Shown here in pieces: positions 1-5,864 of a DNA stretch of 7,198 bases. The stretch comes from CAZVLE01 sp964627855. GTDB taxonomy: Bacteria; Bacillota; Dethiobacteria; DTU022. The notes below the pieces were generated by a model, which had not been told where the DNA came from, made no database searches, and saw only the letters and a list, made by a program, of their open reading frames with translations. The stretch covers positions 1-7,198 of the forward strand of contig CAZVLE010000057.1 of NCBI GenBank assembly GCA_964627855.1, read 5' to 3'. Each line of letters opens with the position of its first letter. Positions within the stretch are counted from its first letter, which is position 1. Position numbers and translations under genes: made by a program.

Positions 1-98
1 TCCCGAAAGATATGATTGGTGGTAATATCACCTGAGCCAATATCTTCAGCAAGCGCGTTGTCAATTATTTTCTCCACAACTGCCCAGTTCAAAAACAC
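1..98 (-). CDS. nadC: Quinolinate phosphoribosyltransferase, N-terminal fragment (cut by window edge)
   Basis: Only the first ~32 codons are present; the rest lies beyond the left edge. The enzyme makes nicotinate mononucleotide from quinolinate and PRPP, with loss of CO2, as the last step of the de novo quinolinate branch. The visible residues include ALAEDIGSGDITT (about residues 15-27), the highly recognisable N-terminal signature of NadC. I place the start at a GTG (96-98) because a purine-rich AAGGGGGA lies 6 nt upstream and because NadC proteins usually begin only about 10-15 residues before the LAEDIG motif. An in-frame ATG at 120-122 would overlap the nadB stop by 8 nt and add eight residues, but has no ribosome-binding site. 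A TTG two codons after the GTG is a third option. It is the third gene of the nadABC operon and is probably translationally coupled to nadB. Confidence 0.9.
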   Translation of the reverse strand, partial: MFLNWAVVEKIIDNALAEDIGSGDITTNHIFR

Positions 99-104
99 CG
101 CTTT

Positions 105-112
105 TCCCCCTT
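105..112 (-). promoter_or_regulatory. Probable ribosome-binding site deciding the nadC start
   Basis: The minus strand reads AAGGGGGA here, 6 nt before the GTG at 96-98. It sits just past the nadB stop codon (115-117). The in-frame ATG at 120-122 is preceded by CTCGAATA, which has no Shine-Dalgarno character. This favours the GTG, although five Gs is not a perfect AGGAGG match. Confidence 0.5.
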
Positions 113-114
113 GC

Positions 115-1659
115 TCAATCATTATTCGAGCCGTCGCTTCGGTAGTGCGCTCCACAACTTTTATTGCGGGCCAGAGCAGCTGAGACAACAGCATGTGCTG
201 TAACTATTTTATTCTGCAATTCCAGGCAGGTGTGGTTTTTTACCTTCAGCGGCGCCTGGGCAGCCATAGCTAAAATCTCTGCAGTGGCCTTTTTCAAGCC
301 GGCAGTATTACGGACAATTCCGGCATGCTGTTCCATCAGGCTTCGTAATTTCTGATCCTGAATAGCACATTCTTCTTCGTTCAGTTCAACCTCTTCATTC
401 CAGTCTGCTGCAAAGTGAGCCGGCTTCCCTGGACGAACCCAGTCTGTTGCCGCAGCCCTGGCAGTCCTGGCTCCGTAAACAAGGCACTCGAGCAGTGAGT
501 TACTTGCCAGCCTGTTAGCCCCGTTTACCCCGCTGCAGGCTGTTTCACCACAGGCGTACAGGCCCCGCAGTTTTGTCCTGCCCCAGGTGTCTGTTAAAAT
601 CCCGCCCATCAGGTAATGCGCTGCCGGAGAAACGGGGATCCATGTTTTTTCGGGATCCAACCCGACATCAATAAGTCTCTGCCAGATCGAGGGGAAGCGG
701 ATTTTAAAATGTCCGGCAGCAAAGCCCGTGGCATCAAGATAAACTTTTTCACCGGCTCCAAAGATTTGCTCGTGAATTCCCCTGGCAACTATGTCACGGG
801 GAGCCAGCTCTGCAGCAGGGTGATATGATTGCATAAACTGTTCCCCGGCACTGTTTCTCAGCACAGCTCCCTCACCACGAACTGCTTCTGATATAAGAAA
901 ACCACCTGCAGCGGGGTGATCAAGAGCTGTAGGATGGAATTGTATAAATTCCATGTTCATGAGGGCTGCCCCGGCCCGTAGAGCCATGGCAATACCGTCA
1001 CCGGTTGATTCGGCAGGGTTTGTCGTTGTCCTGTAGATCTGGCCTATTCCCCCGGTGGCGATAACTACCGCTCCGGCATGCACGGCCAGTAAACCACCTT
1101 TGCTGTTTATAACCAGGGCTCCCTTGCAGCGGCGGTGGCTGGTTAAAAGATCAACGGCCATAACCTGTTCCATGATTGTTATGTTCGGTGAATTGTTTAC
1201 ATGCGTTATCAGGGTTTTGCAGATTTCCCGACCGGTAGTGTCACCCCCGGCATGGATAACCCGTGGCCGGCTGTGAGCCCCTTCTATGCTAAAATTAAGC
1301 TTTTCGTCTTTACAGTCAAAGGGAGCCCCGAGCCTGATCAGTTCTCTGACATGGCGGGGTCCCTCTCTAACCAGGATTTTAACTGCCCTTTTGTTGCAGA
1401 GTCCTGCCCCGGCTTTAATTGTATCCTTGTAATGGCAGGCAGGCGAGTCTTTCTCTCCCAGGGCTGCGGCAATACCACCCTGAGCATAGTAAGAACTGCC
1501 ACCAAGCAGGGTGATTTTAGAAAGCATCAGAACCCGGCCATAGCGAGCCAGATTGAAAGCAACATATAACCCGGCCAGACCACTGCCGATGACCAGAAAA
1601 TCTACATATTCTTCATCTATTTCCCTGAGATTAAAATTAATCAAATAACGTGGGAACAT
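115..1659 (-). CDS. nadB: L-aspartate oxidase (FAD-dependent)
   Basis: This cytoplasmic flavoenzyme oxidises L-aspartate to iminoaspartate, the substrate of NadA; in anaerobes fumarate is the likely electron acceptor. At 514 aa it is close to the usual 510-540. The FAD Rossmann motif GSGLAG is at residues 25-30, and the NadB/fumarate-reductase signature SSYYAQGGIAA at 55-65. Catalytic positions known from E. coli NadB have visible counterparts: Glu126 in SIEGAHSR, His242 in QFHPTAL, Arg288 in APRDIVAR and His348 in SPAAHYLMGG. The second FAD-contact stretch, GVNGANRLASNSLLE, is at 377-391. Residues ~425-505 form the C-terminal helical domain ending in GAHYRSD. ATG at 1657-1659 is supported by TGAGGA just upstream. 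NadB rather than succinate dehydrogenase or fumarate reductase flavoprotein is certain from the nadA/nadC neighbours and C-terminal form. All key residues seem present, so it should be active. Confidence 0.97.
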   Translation of the reverse strand: MFPRYLINFNLREIDEEYVDFLVIGSGLAGLYVAFNLARYGRVLMLSKITLLGGSSYYAQGGIAAALGEKDSPACHYKDTIKAGAGLCNKRAVKILVREGPRHVRELIRLGAPFDCKDEKLNFSIEGAHSRPRVIHAGGDTTGREICKTLITHVNNSPNITIMEQVMAVDLLTSHRRCKGALVINSKGGLLAVHAGAVVIATGGIGQIYRTTTNPAESTGDGIAMALRAGAALMNMEFIQFHPTALDHPAAGGFLISEAVRGEGAVLRNSAGEQFMQSYHPAAELAPRDIVARGIHEQIFGAGEKVYLDATGFAAGHFKIRFPSIWQRLIDVGLDPEKTWIPVSPAAHYLMGGILTDTWGRTKLRGLYACGETACSGVNGANRLASNSLLECLVYGARTARAAATDWVRPGKPAHFAADWNEEVELNEEECAIQDQKLRSLMEQHAGIVRNTAGLKKATAEILAMAAQAPLKVKNHTCLELQNKIVTAHAVVSAALARNKSCGAHYRSDGSNND

Positions 1660-1665
1660 TTATAA

Positions 1666-1671
1666 TCCTCA
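1666..1671 (-). promoter_or_regulatory. Ribosome-binding site of nadB
   Basis: TGAGGA on the minus strand immediately follows the nadA stop codon and lies 6 nt before the nadB ATG. It fills half of the 12-nt gap between the two genes, consistent with coupled translation in one transcript. Confidence 0.65.
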
Positions 1672-2580
1672 TTAGCTGACCATCAGCATTCTTTCTAAGG
1701 CCCGATAAGCCTTTTCCCTGACTTCCCTCGCTACGGTTATACAGGGTTGCATAGTTTCAAGAGCATTTCTTATTTTCTGGAGGTCAATAAGCTTCATGGT
1801 CGGGCAAATCAGATCCGGGGATAAAAGGTGAAACTGCTTGTGGGGATTCTGGCTTTCGAGAGTATAAAGAACACCCTTTTCGGTGCCAACAACAATATGA
1901 AGGGCTTTACTTTCCCGGGCATATTTAAGGATAGCTGAAGTGCTTCCAACATGATCGGCCAGGGCCACCACCTCCGGCCTGCATTCAGGGTGGACAGTAA
2001 TAACGCTATCAGGATATATCTCGCGAGCCTTTTTGACATCGGCCACGGTAACATTATGATGAGTGTTGCAATTACCTTCCCAGGCTATGATCTTTTTATC
2101 TGTCTGCGTCGATACATAGTGAGCCAGGTTTTGATCAGGAACAAATAGAACCTCTTTTTCAAGAAGCGAGTTTACTACCTTGACAGCATTTGCTGACGTG
2201 CAGCAGATGTCACTGAGAGCTTTAATCTCAGCAGAACTGTTTACATAGCATACTACTGCCGCCTCAGGGTGCTCCATTTTCTTGTCCAGCAAGCCGGCGG
2301 GAGTGATCGTTTCGGCCAGTGGACAACCGGCCTCCAGATCGGGAAGTAAAACTATTTTATCGGGTGAAAGGATTGCGGCACTCTCGGCCATAAAATGGAC
2401 CCCGCAAAAAACTATTACTTCGGCATCCGTCTCAGCAGCCTGCCGGCTCAATTCGTAACTGTCACCCCTGTAATCTGCTATGGCCTGAACTTCATCAGGC
2501 TGGTAGTAATGGGCCATGATTATTGCTTTTTTTTCTGACTGTATGGCCTTAATGAGGATGGGTAGTTCTTCGCTCTGCAA
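1672..2580 (-). CDS. nadA: Quinolinate synthase (4Fe-4S enzyme)
   Basis: This enzyme condenses iminoaspartate from NadB with dihydroxyacetone phosphate to give quinolinate. At 302 aa it matches the short, single-chain NadA form typical of Clostridia, Thermotoga and archaea. The three pseudo-repeated domains each supply a cysteine for the oxygen-sensitive [4Fe-4S] cluster: Cys86 in LEAGCPLAE, Cys171 in WEGNCNTHH and Cys259 in LICPTM. The spacings of 85 and 88 residues resemble those of the T. maritima enzyme. Other family motifs are AHYYQPDEVQ (23-32), CGVHFMAESA (59-68), YVNSSAEIKA (112-121) and VHPEC (196-200). The start is a TTG (2578-2580): an in-frame TGA lies six codons upstream with no ATG or GTG between, and a GAAGGGATGG purine stretch precedes it, although its spacing to TTG (about 11 nt) is long. 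It is the first gene of the operon, and its own promoter is proposed at 2658-2686. Confidence 0.97.
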   Translation of the reverse strand: MQSEELPILIKAIQSEKKAIIMAHYYQPDEVQAIADYRGDSYELSRQAAETDAEVIVFCGVHFMAESAAILSPDKIVLLPDLEAGCPLAETITPAGLLDKKMEHPEAAVVCYVNSSAEIKALSDICCTSANAVKVVNSLLEKEVLFVPDQNLAHYVSTQTDKKIIAWEGNCNTHHNVTVADVKKAREIYPDSVITVHPECRPEVVALADHVGSTSAILKYARESKALHIVVGTEKGVLYTLESQNPHKQFHLLSPDLICPTMKLIDLQKIRNALETMQPCITVAREVREKAYRALERMLMVS

Positions 2581-2657
2581 TATAATGCCATCCCTTCATA
2601 AGTTATTAAACCTGAAACTGCAGCGACCTGGGTAGGGTAAACTTAAAATATAACCTG

Positions 2658-2686
2658 ATTATACAGGACTGGAAGCGATAAAAACA
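2658..2686 (-). promoter_or_regulatory. Probable promoter of the nadABC operon
   Basis: Reading leftwards, a perfect -10 hexamer TATAAT occupies 2663-2658, directly preceded by TG. The -35 position 17 nt away (2686-2681, TGTTTT) is a poor match to TTGACA, so either the promoter is weak, relies on the -10 region, or needs an activator. Transcription would begin near 2651, giving a nadA leader of about 70 nt. I could not find a convincing NiaR operator here; three CAGGT(T) copies occur in the leader on the minus strand, but with irregular spacing. Confidence 0.4.
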
Positions 2687-2753
2687 GCTCTTTTAAACTA
2701 GGCATCCTGGCCATGTTCATATTGATCCCGTTTATAATAGCACTAAGGGGAAA

Positions 2754-2840
2754 AGTGCAACTTGTTGATGCGAGCATTAAAACGGTAATGGCAAACACGT
2801 CAGGGGAAACCGTCTCCAGATCGCAGGGTGAAGTTGCATT
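2754..2840. repeat. Spaced inverted repeat AGTGCAACTT / AAGTTGCATT
   Basis: AGTGCAACTT (2754-2763) and AAGTTGCATT (2831-2840) are reverse complements at nine of ten positions, with an exact 8-bp core TGCAACTT/AAGTTGCA. They are separated by 67 nt. The right arm contains the proposed copA -35 hexamer TTGCAT. It could be a protein-binding pair, a weak long-range stem or chance in a short AT-balanced region. Confidence 0.3.
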
Positions 2841-2862
2841 GGGGAGAAATTATTGTTATACT
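2834..2862 (+). promoter_or_regulatory. Promoter of the copA-csoR operon
   Basis: A -35 element TTGCAT (2834-2839; TTG half conserved), a 17-nt spacer and a -10 element TATACT (2857-2862) form a sigma-A type promoter. TGT directly upstream of the -10 makes it an extended -10 promoter, which can compensate for the weak -35. The start of transcription would fall near 2869, inside the CsoR-type palindrome. This is the geometry expected for repression by blocking RNA polymerase. Confidence 0.7.
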
Positions 2863-2880
2863 ATACCCATGTAGGGTATA
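2862..2880. promoter_or_regulatory. CsoR-type copper operator (perfect 7-5-7 palindrome)
   Basis: TATACCC, five nt ATGTA, then GGGTATA: a perfect 19-bp inverted repeat. The TACCC...GGGTA pattern is the known recognition form of copper-sensing CsoR proteins, as at the B. subtilis copZA promoter. Its first base is the last base of the proposed -10 box, and it covers the expected transcription start. A CsoR gene with all copper ligands lies two genes downstream on the same strand, so the operator and its regulator are both in this window. No second copy was noticed elsewhere in the window. Confidence 0.85.
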
Positions 2881-2934
2881 TTGTTGCAATGTCATTATTT
2901 CTTACTTCGAGAACGAGAAAGCGGGGCAATAAAG

Positions 2935-5421
2935 ATGAATGAGTCTGTGAAGCCAGTTAATCAGGAAAAGGCGATAATTAAGGTAAAGGGTATGAGTTGC
3001 ACAAGCTGCGCCCAGGGGATTGAAAAGGCCCTGCAGGAGACCAGGGGAGTTCATTCAGCCGTAATTAACTTTGCCACTGAGCAGGCTCATGTTGTATATG
3101 ACCCTGATGAGGTCAGTGTGTATAATTTGCTTACTGTGATTAAGAAAAGTGGTTACGAAGGCAGCAATGCCATGGATGAGCTGGAAACTTTAATCTTTAA
3201 AATATCCGGCATGTCCTGCACCAGTTGTGCGAAAAACATTGAAGATAATCTAAAAAAAGCAGCCGGAGTAGTTGAGGCCACAGTCAATTTTGCCGCTGAA
3301 AAAGCTACCGTCAAGTACCGTTCCACGGGAACGAATCCGAACGAACTTAAACAAGTTATCAGGAATAGCGGCTATGAAGTCGTTGAAAGCGAAAGGCTCG
3401 ATCCAAAAGTAGAAAAAGACAGTGATCTGGAGAAAATGTCCCATGCAGCAAGGCGGATGTGGTTCGCTATTGCTTTTGCCGCTCCCATCATGATCTTGAT
3501 GATGATCCATATGTTTGTGGTGCCAATTCCCTTTTACCTGCCGCTGGTTTACCTGCTCGCTTTTCCGGTGATCTTCATTGCCGGTTGGGAAACTCACCTC
3601 GGGACTTTCAGGTCGGTGCGTAATTTGAGCCCCAATATGGACACTCTGGTAACTCTTGGTTCACTTGTCCCCTACCTGCTGAACCTTCTGGTGTTCTGGT
3701 ATCCGATCACTTCTTTTGTCGAAATGGCTGCTTCCATTATGACCCTCCACCTGGTAGGGAGATTCCTGGAAGCGAAAGCCAGGGGCAGGGCTTCACAGGC
3801 CATCAAGAAACTATTAGAGATGGAAGCAAAAAAAGCACGCCTGCTTATTGACGGTAAAGAAGTGGAGGTTCCCATCGAAGAAGTTATGGCAGGCCAGGTG
3901 ATGATTGTCCGTCCAGGAGAAAAGATACCCACTGACGGTGTAGTTATCGACGGTAACAGCAGTGTCGACGAATCGATGGCCACGGGAGAGTCACTGCCCC
4001 TAGAAAGGGCAGTTGGCGACGAAGTAATCGGTTCAACAATCAACAAGCAGGGTATCTTGAAAGTGAAAGCAACCAGGGTAGGTAAAGACACTTTCCTGGC
4101 ACAGGTGATCAGGCTGGTTGAAGAATGCCAGGGATCCAAGGTTCCTATCCAGGAATTTGCCGATCGGGTCACCGGATATTTCGTACCGGCAGTAATAGCA
4201 ATTGCCATCTTAACCTTTGGATCCTGGCTCATATTCCCGGGATTCCATATTTCAATCGTAGAATTTTTCAATTTCCCCTGGAGTAACGTCGATTTACCTT
4301 TGTTTTCCCTTGCCCTGCTGGCTACCATCGCTGTCCTGGTTATTTCCTGTCCCTGCGCCCTCGGCCTGGCAACCCCTACCGCAATTATGGTCAGTAGCGG
4401 CCTGGGGGCCGAAAGTGGGATATTAATCAGGAAGGGCGAAGCCATTCAAACTATCAAGAACGTCAGGATCATCGCTTTTGACAAAACAGGGACCATCACC
4501 AAGGGCAAGCCGGAAGTTACCGACGTGATTTCATTAAATGGCAACACTGAAAGCGATTTGCTACTTTATGCCGGCAGCATTGAAGCTGCCTCGGAGCATC
4601 CGCTTGGTGCAGCTATCGTGGATAAGGCCGGCGCTGAAAAATTGAACCTGCACGAGGTGAGGAACTTTACTGCCCTTTCCGGCAAAGGAGTGCGGGGCAT
4701 CGTAAATGGCAGAGAGGTGCTGGTTGGAAGCCACAGATTGATGGCGGAAAATGGTGTAGACACTGAGCAATATTTAGAAATTATGGAAAGTCTGGAGAAT
4801 GAAGCAAAAACAGCTATGCTGGTTGCTGTTGATGGTGAACCGGCCGGCATCGTGGCTGTTGCCGATACACTGAAAGAAGATTCCGCAGCTGCCATTGCCG
4901 AACTTGAAAAAATGGGGATCAAAACAGCAATGATAACCGGTGACAACGCCAGGACTGCAAATGCCATAGCCCGCAAGGTCGGTATAAGCAAGGTTTTGGC
5001 CGAAGTCCTCCCCGAAGGAAAAGTAGACGAAGTGAAAAAGCTACAGGCGGAGTACGGAGTAGTAGCGATGGTGGGAGACGGGATAAACGACGCCCCCGCC
5101 TTAAAACAAGCCAATGTCGGTATTGCCATCGGCACAGGAACCGACATCGCCATCGAAGCGGCCGATATAACCCTGGTTCGGGGCGAGCTGAGTAAAGTTA
5201 TTGCGGCGATCAATCTGTCCATTGCCACTTTTAACAAGATCAGACAGAACTATTTCTGGGCCTGGTTTTACAATGCCGTGGCCATACCGGCCGCTTATCT
5301 CGGGTTAATTCATCCAATCATCGGCGCCGCAGCTATGGCCAGCAGCTCACTTAATGTGGTCTTAAATTCAACCCGTCTGAAAAAGGTTAAAATCGACCCC
5401 TCCTATTTGGAGAAAAAATAA
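2935..5421 (+). CDS. copA: Copper-exporting P1B-1-type ATPase with two heavy-metal-associated domains
   Basis: CopA is an inner-membrane pump that hydrolyses ATP to expel Cu(I) from the cytoplasm. Order along the 828 aa: two HMA domains with GMSCTSC metal sites (Cys22/Cys25 and Cys95/Cys98); a first membrane block of about four helices (~173-280); actuator domain with TGES (350-353); helices 5-6 carrying the CPC copper site (Cys472-Pro-Cys474); phosphorylation site DKTGT (Asp516); nucleotide-binding domain with SEHP (His555-Pro556), GKG and GDGIND (714-719); and two last helices. Copper specificity is shown by CPC plus the YN (779-780) and MxxSS (801-805) motifs of subgroup P1B-1. I start at ATG 2935: the frame is open from a TTG at 2881, but that lies directly against the operator, has no ribosome-binding site and would add 18 unalignable residues. 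The SD before 2935 (GCGGGG) is itself weak. csoR follows after 18 nt. Confidence 0.95.
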   Translation: MNESVKPVNQEKAIIKVKGMSCTSCAQGIEKALQETRGVHSAVINFATEQAHVVYDPDEVSVYNLLTVIKKSGYEGSNAMDELETLIFKISGMSCTSCAKNIEDNLKKAAGVVEATVNFAAEKATVKYRSTGTNPNELKQVIRNSGYEVVESERLDPKVEKDSDLEKMSHAARRMWFAIAFAAPIMILMMIHMFVVPIPFYLPLVYLLAFPVIFIAGWETHLGTFRSVRNLSPNMDTLVTLGSLVPYLLNLLVFWYPITSFVEMAASIMTLHLVGRFLEAKARGRASQAIKKLLEMEAKKARLLIDGKEVEVPIEEVMAGQVMIVRPGEKIPTDGVVIDGNSSVDESMATGESLPLERAVGDEVIGSTINKQGILKVKATRVGKDTFLAQVIRLVEECQGSKVPIQEFADRVTGYFVPAVIAIAILTFGSWLIFPGFHISIVEFFNFPWSNVDLPLFSLALLATIAVLVISCPCALGLATPTAIMVSSGLGAESGILIRKGEAIQTIKNVRIIAFDKTGTITKGKPEVTDVISLNGNTESDLLLYAGSIEAASEHPLGAAIVDKAGAEKLNLHEVRNFTALSGKGVRGIVNGREVLVGSHRLMAENGVDTEQYLEIMESLENEAKTAMLVAVDGEPAGIVAVADTLKEDSAAAIAELEKMGIKTAMITGDNARTANAIARKVGISKVLAEVLPEGKVDEVKKLQAEYGVVAMVGDGINDAPALKQANVGIAIGTGTDIAIEAADITLVRGELSKVIAAINLSIATFNKIRQNYFWAWFYNAVAIPAAYLGLIHPIIGAAAMASSSLNVVLNSTRLKKVKIDPSYLEKK

Positions 5422-5423
5422 AG

Positions 5424-5430
5424 TAAGGAG
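5424..5430 (+). promoter_or_regulatory. Strong ribosome-binding site in the copA-csoR gap, deciding the csoR start
   Basis: TAAGGAG lies two nt after the copA stop and 9 nt before a CTG at 5440. It is the best Shine-Dalgarno sequence in the window, yet no ATG, GTG or TTG follows in the csoR frame until ATG 5533, more than 100 nt away. It therefore argues for initiation at CTG 5440 (or ATC 5434, which is only 3 nt away and less likely). Confidence 0.7.
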
Positions 5431-5439
5431 AGAATCGAT

Positions 5440-5778
5440 CTGGCTGAGAATAAAAAAACCACTGAAAGCTCTTTAAATGAAGGGCTTTGCCACTCCAACC
5501 ACCGCTCGGGGAGTTATCAGGCCCATAAAAAAATGATCCTTGACGGTTTGAAAAGGGCAGAAGGGCAGATCAGGGGCATCCAAAGAATGGTCGAAGAAGA
5601 AAGGTATTGCGTTGACGTCCTGAGTCAGGTTGCCGCCGTCAGGTCGGCCCTGGCAAGACTCGCCCTTTTACTTCTAGAAGATCACACCAAGGGGTGTGTC
5701 AGCAAAGCGATCATGGAAGAGGAAAGCAAAGAAAGCACCATAGAAGAACTGATGAGCGTTATAAAAAGACTTTTATAG
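5440..5778 (+). CDS. csoR: Copper-sensing transcriptional repressor CsoR, probable CTG start
   Basis: CsoR is an all-helical repressor that binds DNA without copper and lets go when Cu(I) binds. The core EGQIRGIQRMVEEERYCVDV is the family signature. The copper ligands of M. tuberculosis CsoR (Cys36, His61, Cys65) have counterparts Cys57, His82 and Cys86 in the 112-aa form, with the same H-x3-C spacing. Its second-shell Tyr and Glu (Tyr35, Glu81) match Tyr56 and Glu102, favouring copper over the nickel, sulfide or formaldehyde sensors of the family. The first ATG in frame (5533) would remove the conserved Tyr/Lys-rich lead into helix 1 (SYQAHKKMILDGLKR), leave 81 aa, and lacks a ribosome-binding site. 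CTG 5440, 9 nt after TAAGGAG, gives a length normal for clostridial homologues and includes a Cys/His tail (GLCHSNH). Transcribed with copA, 18 nt downstream, it should be autoregulated through the operator at 2862-2880. Confidence 0.9.
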   Translation: MAENKKTTESSLNEGLCHSNHRSGSYQAHKKMILDGLKRAEGQIRGIQRMVEEERYCVDVLSQVAAVRSALARLALLLLEDHTKGCVSKAIMEEESKESTIEELMSVIKRLL

Positions 5779-5811
5779 CCTCACACGCGTTCTATGGACA
5801 TGAGAAAATGA

Positions 5812-5824
5812 GCAGATCATCTGC
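5812..5824. repeat. 13-bp perfect palindrome in the csoR / transporter gap
   Basis: GCAGATCATCTGC is symmetric about its central C. It lies in the 86-nt space between two convergent genes. As RNA it gives at most a four-pair stem with a five-base loop and no following T-run, so it is not a convincing terminator. No clear intrinsic terminator was found for either gene in this gap. Confidence 0.25.
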
Positions 5825-5864
5825 AGTATTTATCGCAAATCCGGGCAACACCAGAATGCTTAGC

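Larger units (their letters stand above)
2581..2934. other. Divergent intergenic control region between nadA and copA
   Basis: This is about 350 bp without a convincing gene. From left to right it holds the nadA leader (about 70 nt), a proposed leftward nad promoter (2658-2686), an unassigned middle part (about 2690-2830), a rightward copA promoter (2834-2862), a CsoR-type operator (2862-2880) and the copA leader (about 2869-2934). The middle contains an open frame of 53 codons (ATG 2713, TAG 2872-2874) whose start would encode a hydrophobic stretch (MFILIPFIIAL). It has no clear ribosome-binding site and its tail runs through the promoter and operator, so I do not call it a gene. A consensus TATAAT at 2733-2738 on the plus strand has no matching -35 box. 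No riboswitch or tRNA-like fold was recognised. Confidence 0.6.

Noticed and set aside
164..1569. Plus-strand open frames of 60-122 codons opposite nadB
   Set aside because: All overlap the confidently assigned nadB on the other strand, show no family motif and lack ribosome-binding sites.
2740..2758. Small hairpin GCACT-AAGGGGAAA-AGTGC
   Set aside because: Only five base pairs with a nine-base loop and no T-run; too weak to call a terminator or riboswitch element.
3672..5237. Long minus-strand open frames (257 and 223 codons) inside copA
   Set aside because: They lie wholly opposite copA, which has every catalytic motif of its family in frame. Their translations are rich in Ser, Ala, Thr and Pro with no recognisable domain, as expected from the complement of a biased coding strand.
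5764..5860. Intrinsic terminator after csoR, or a bidirectional terminator between csoR and the transporter
   Set aside because: AAAAGACTTTT at the csoR end and the GCAGATCATCTGC palindrome are the only symmetric elements. Neither makes a stable GC-rich stem followed by a U-run.
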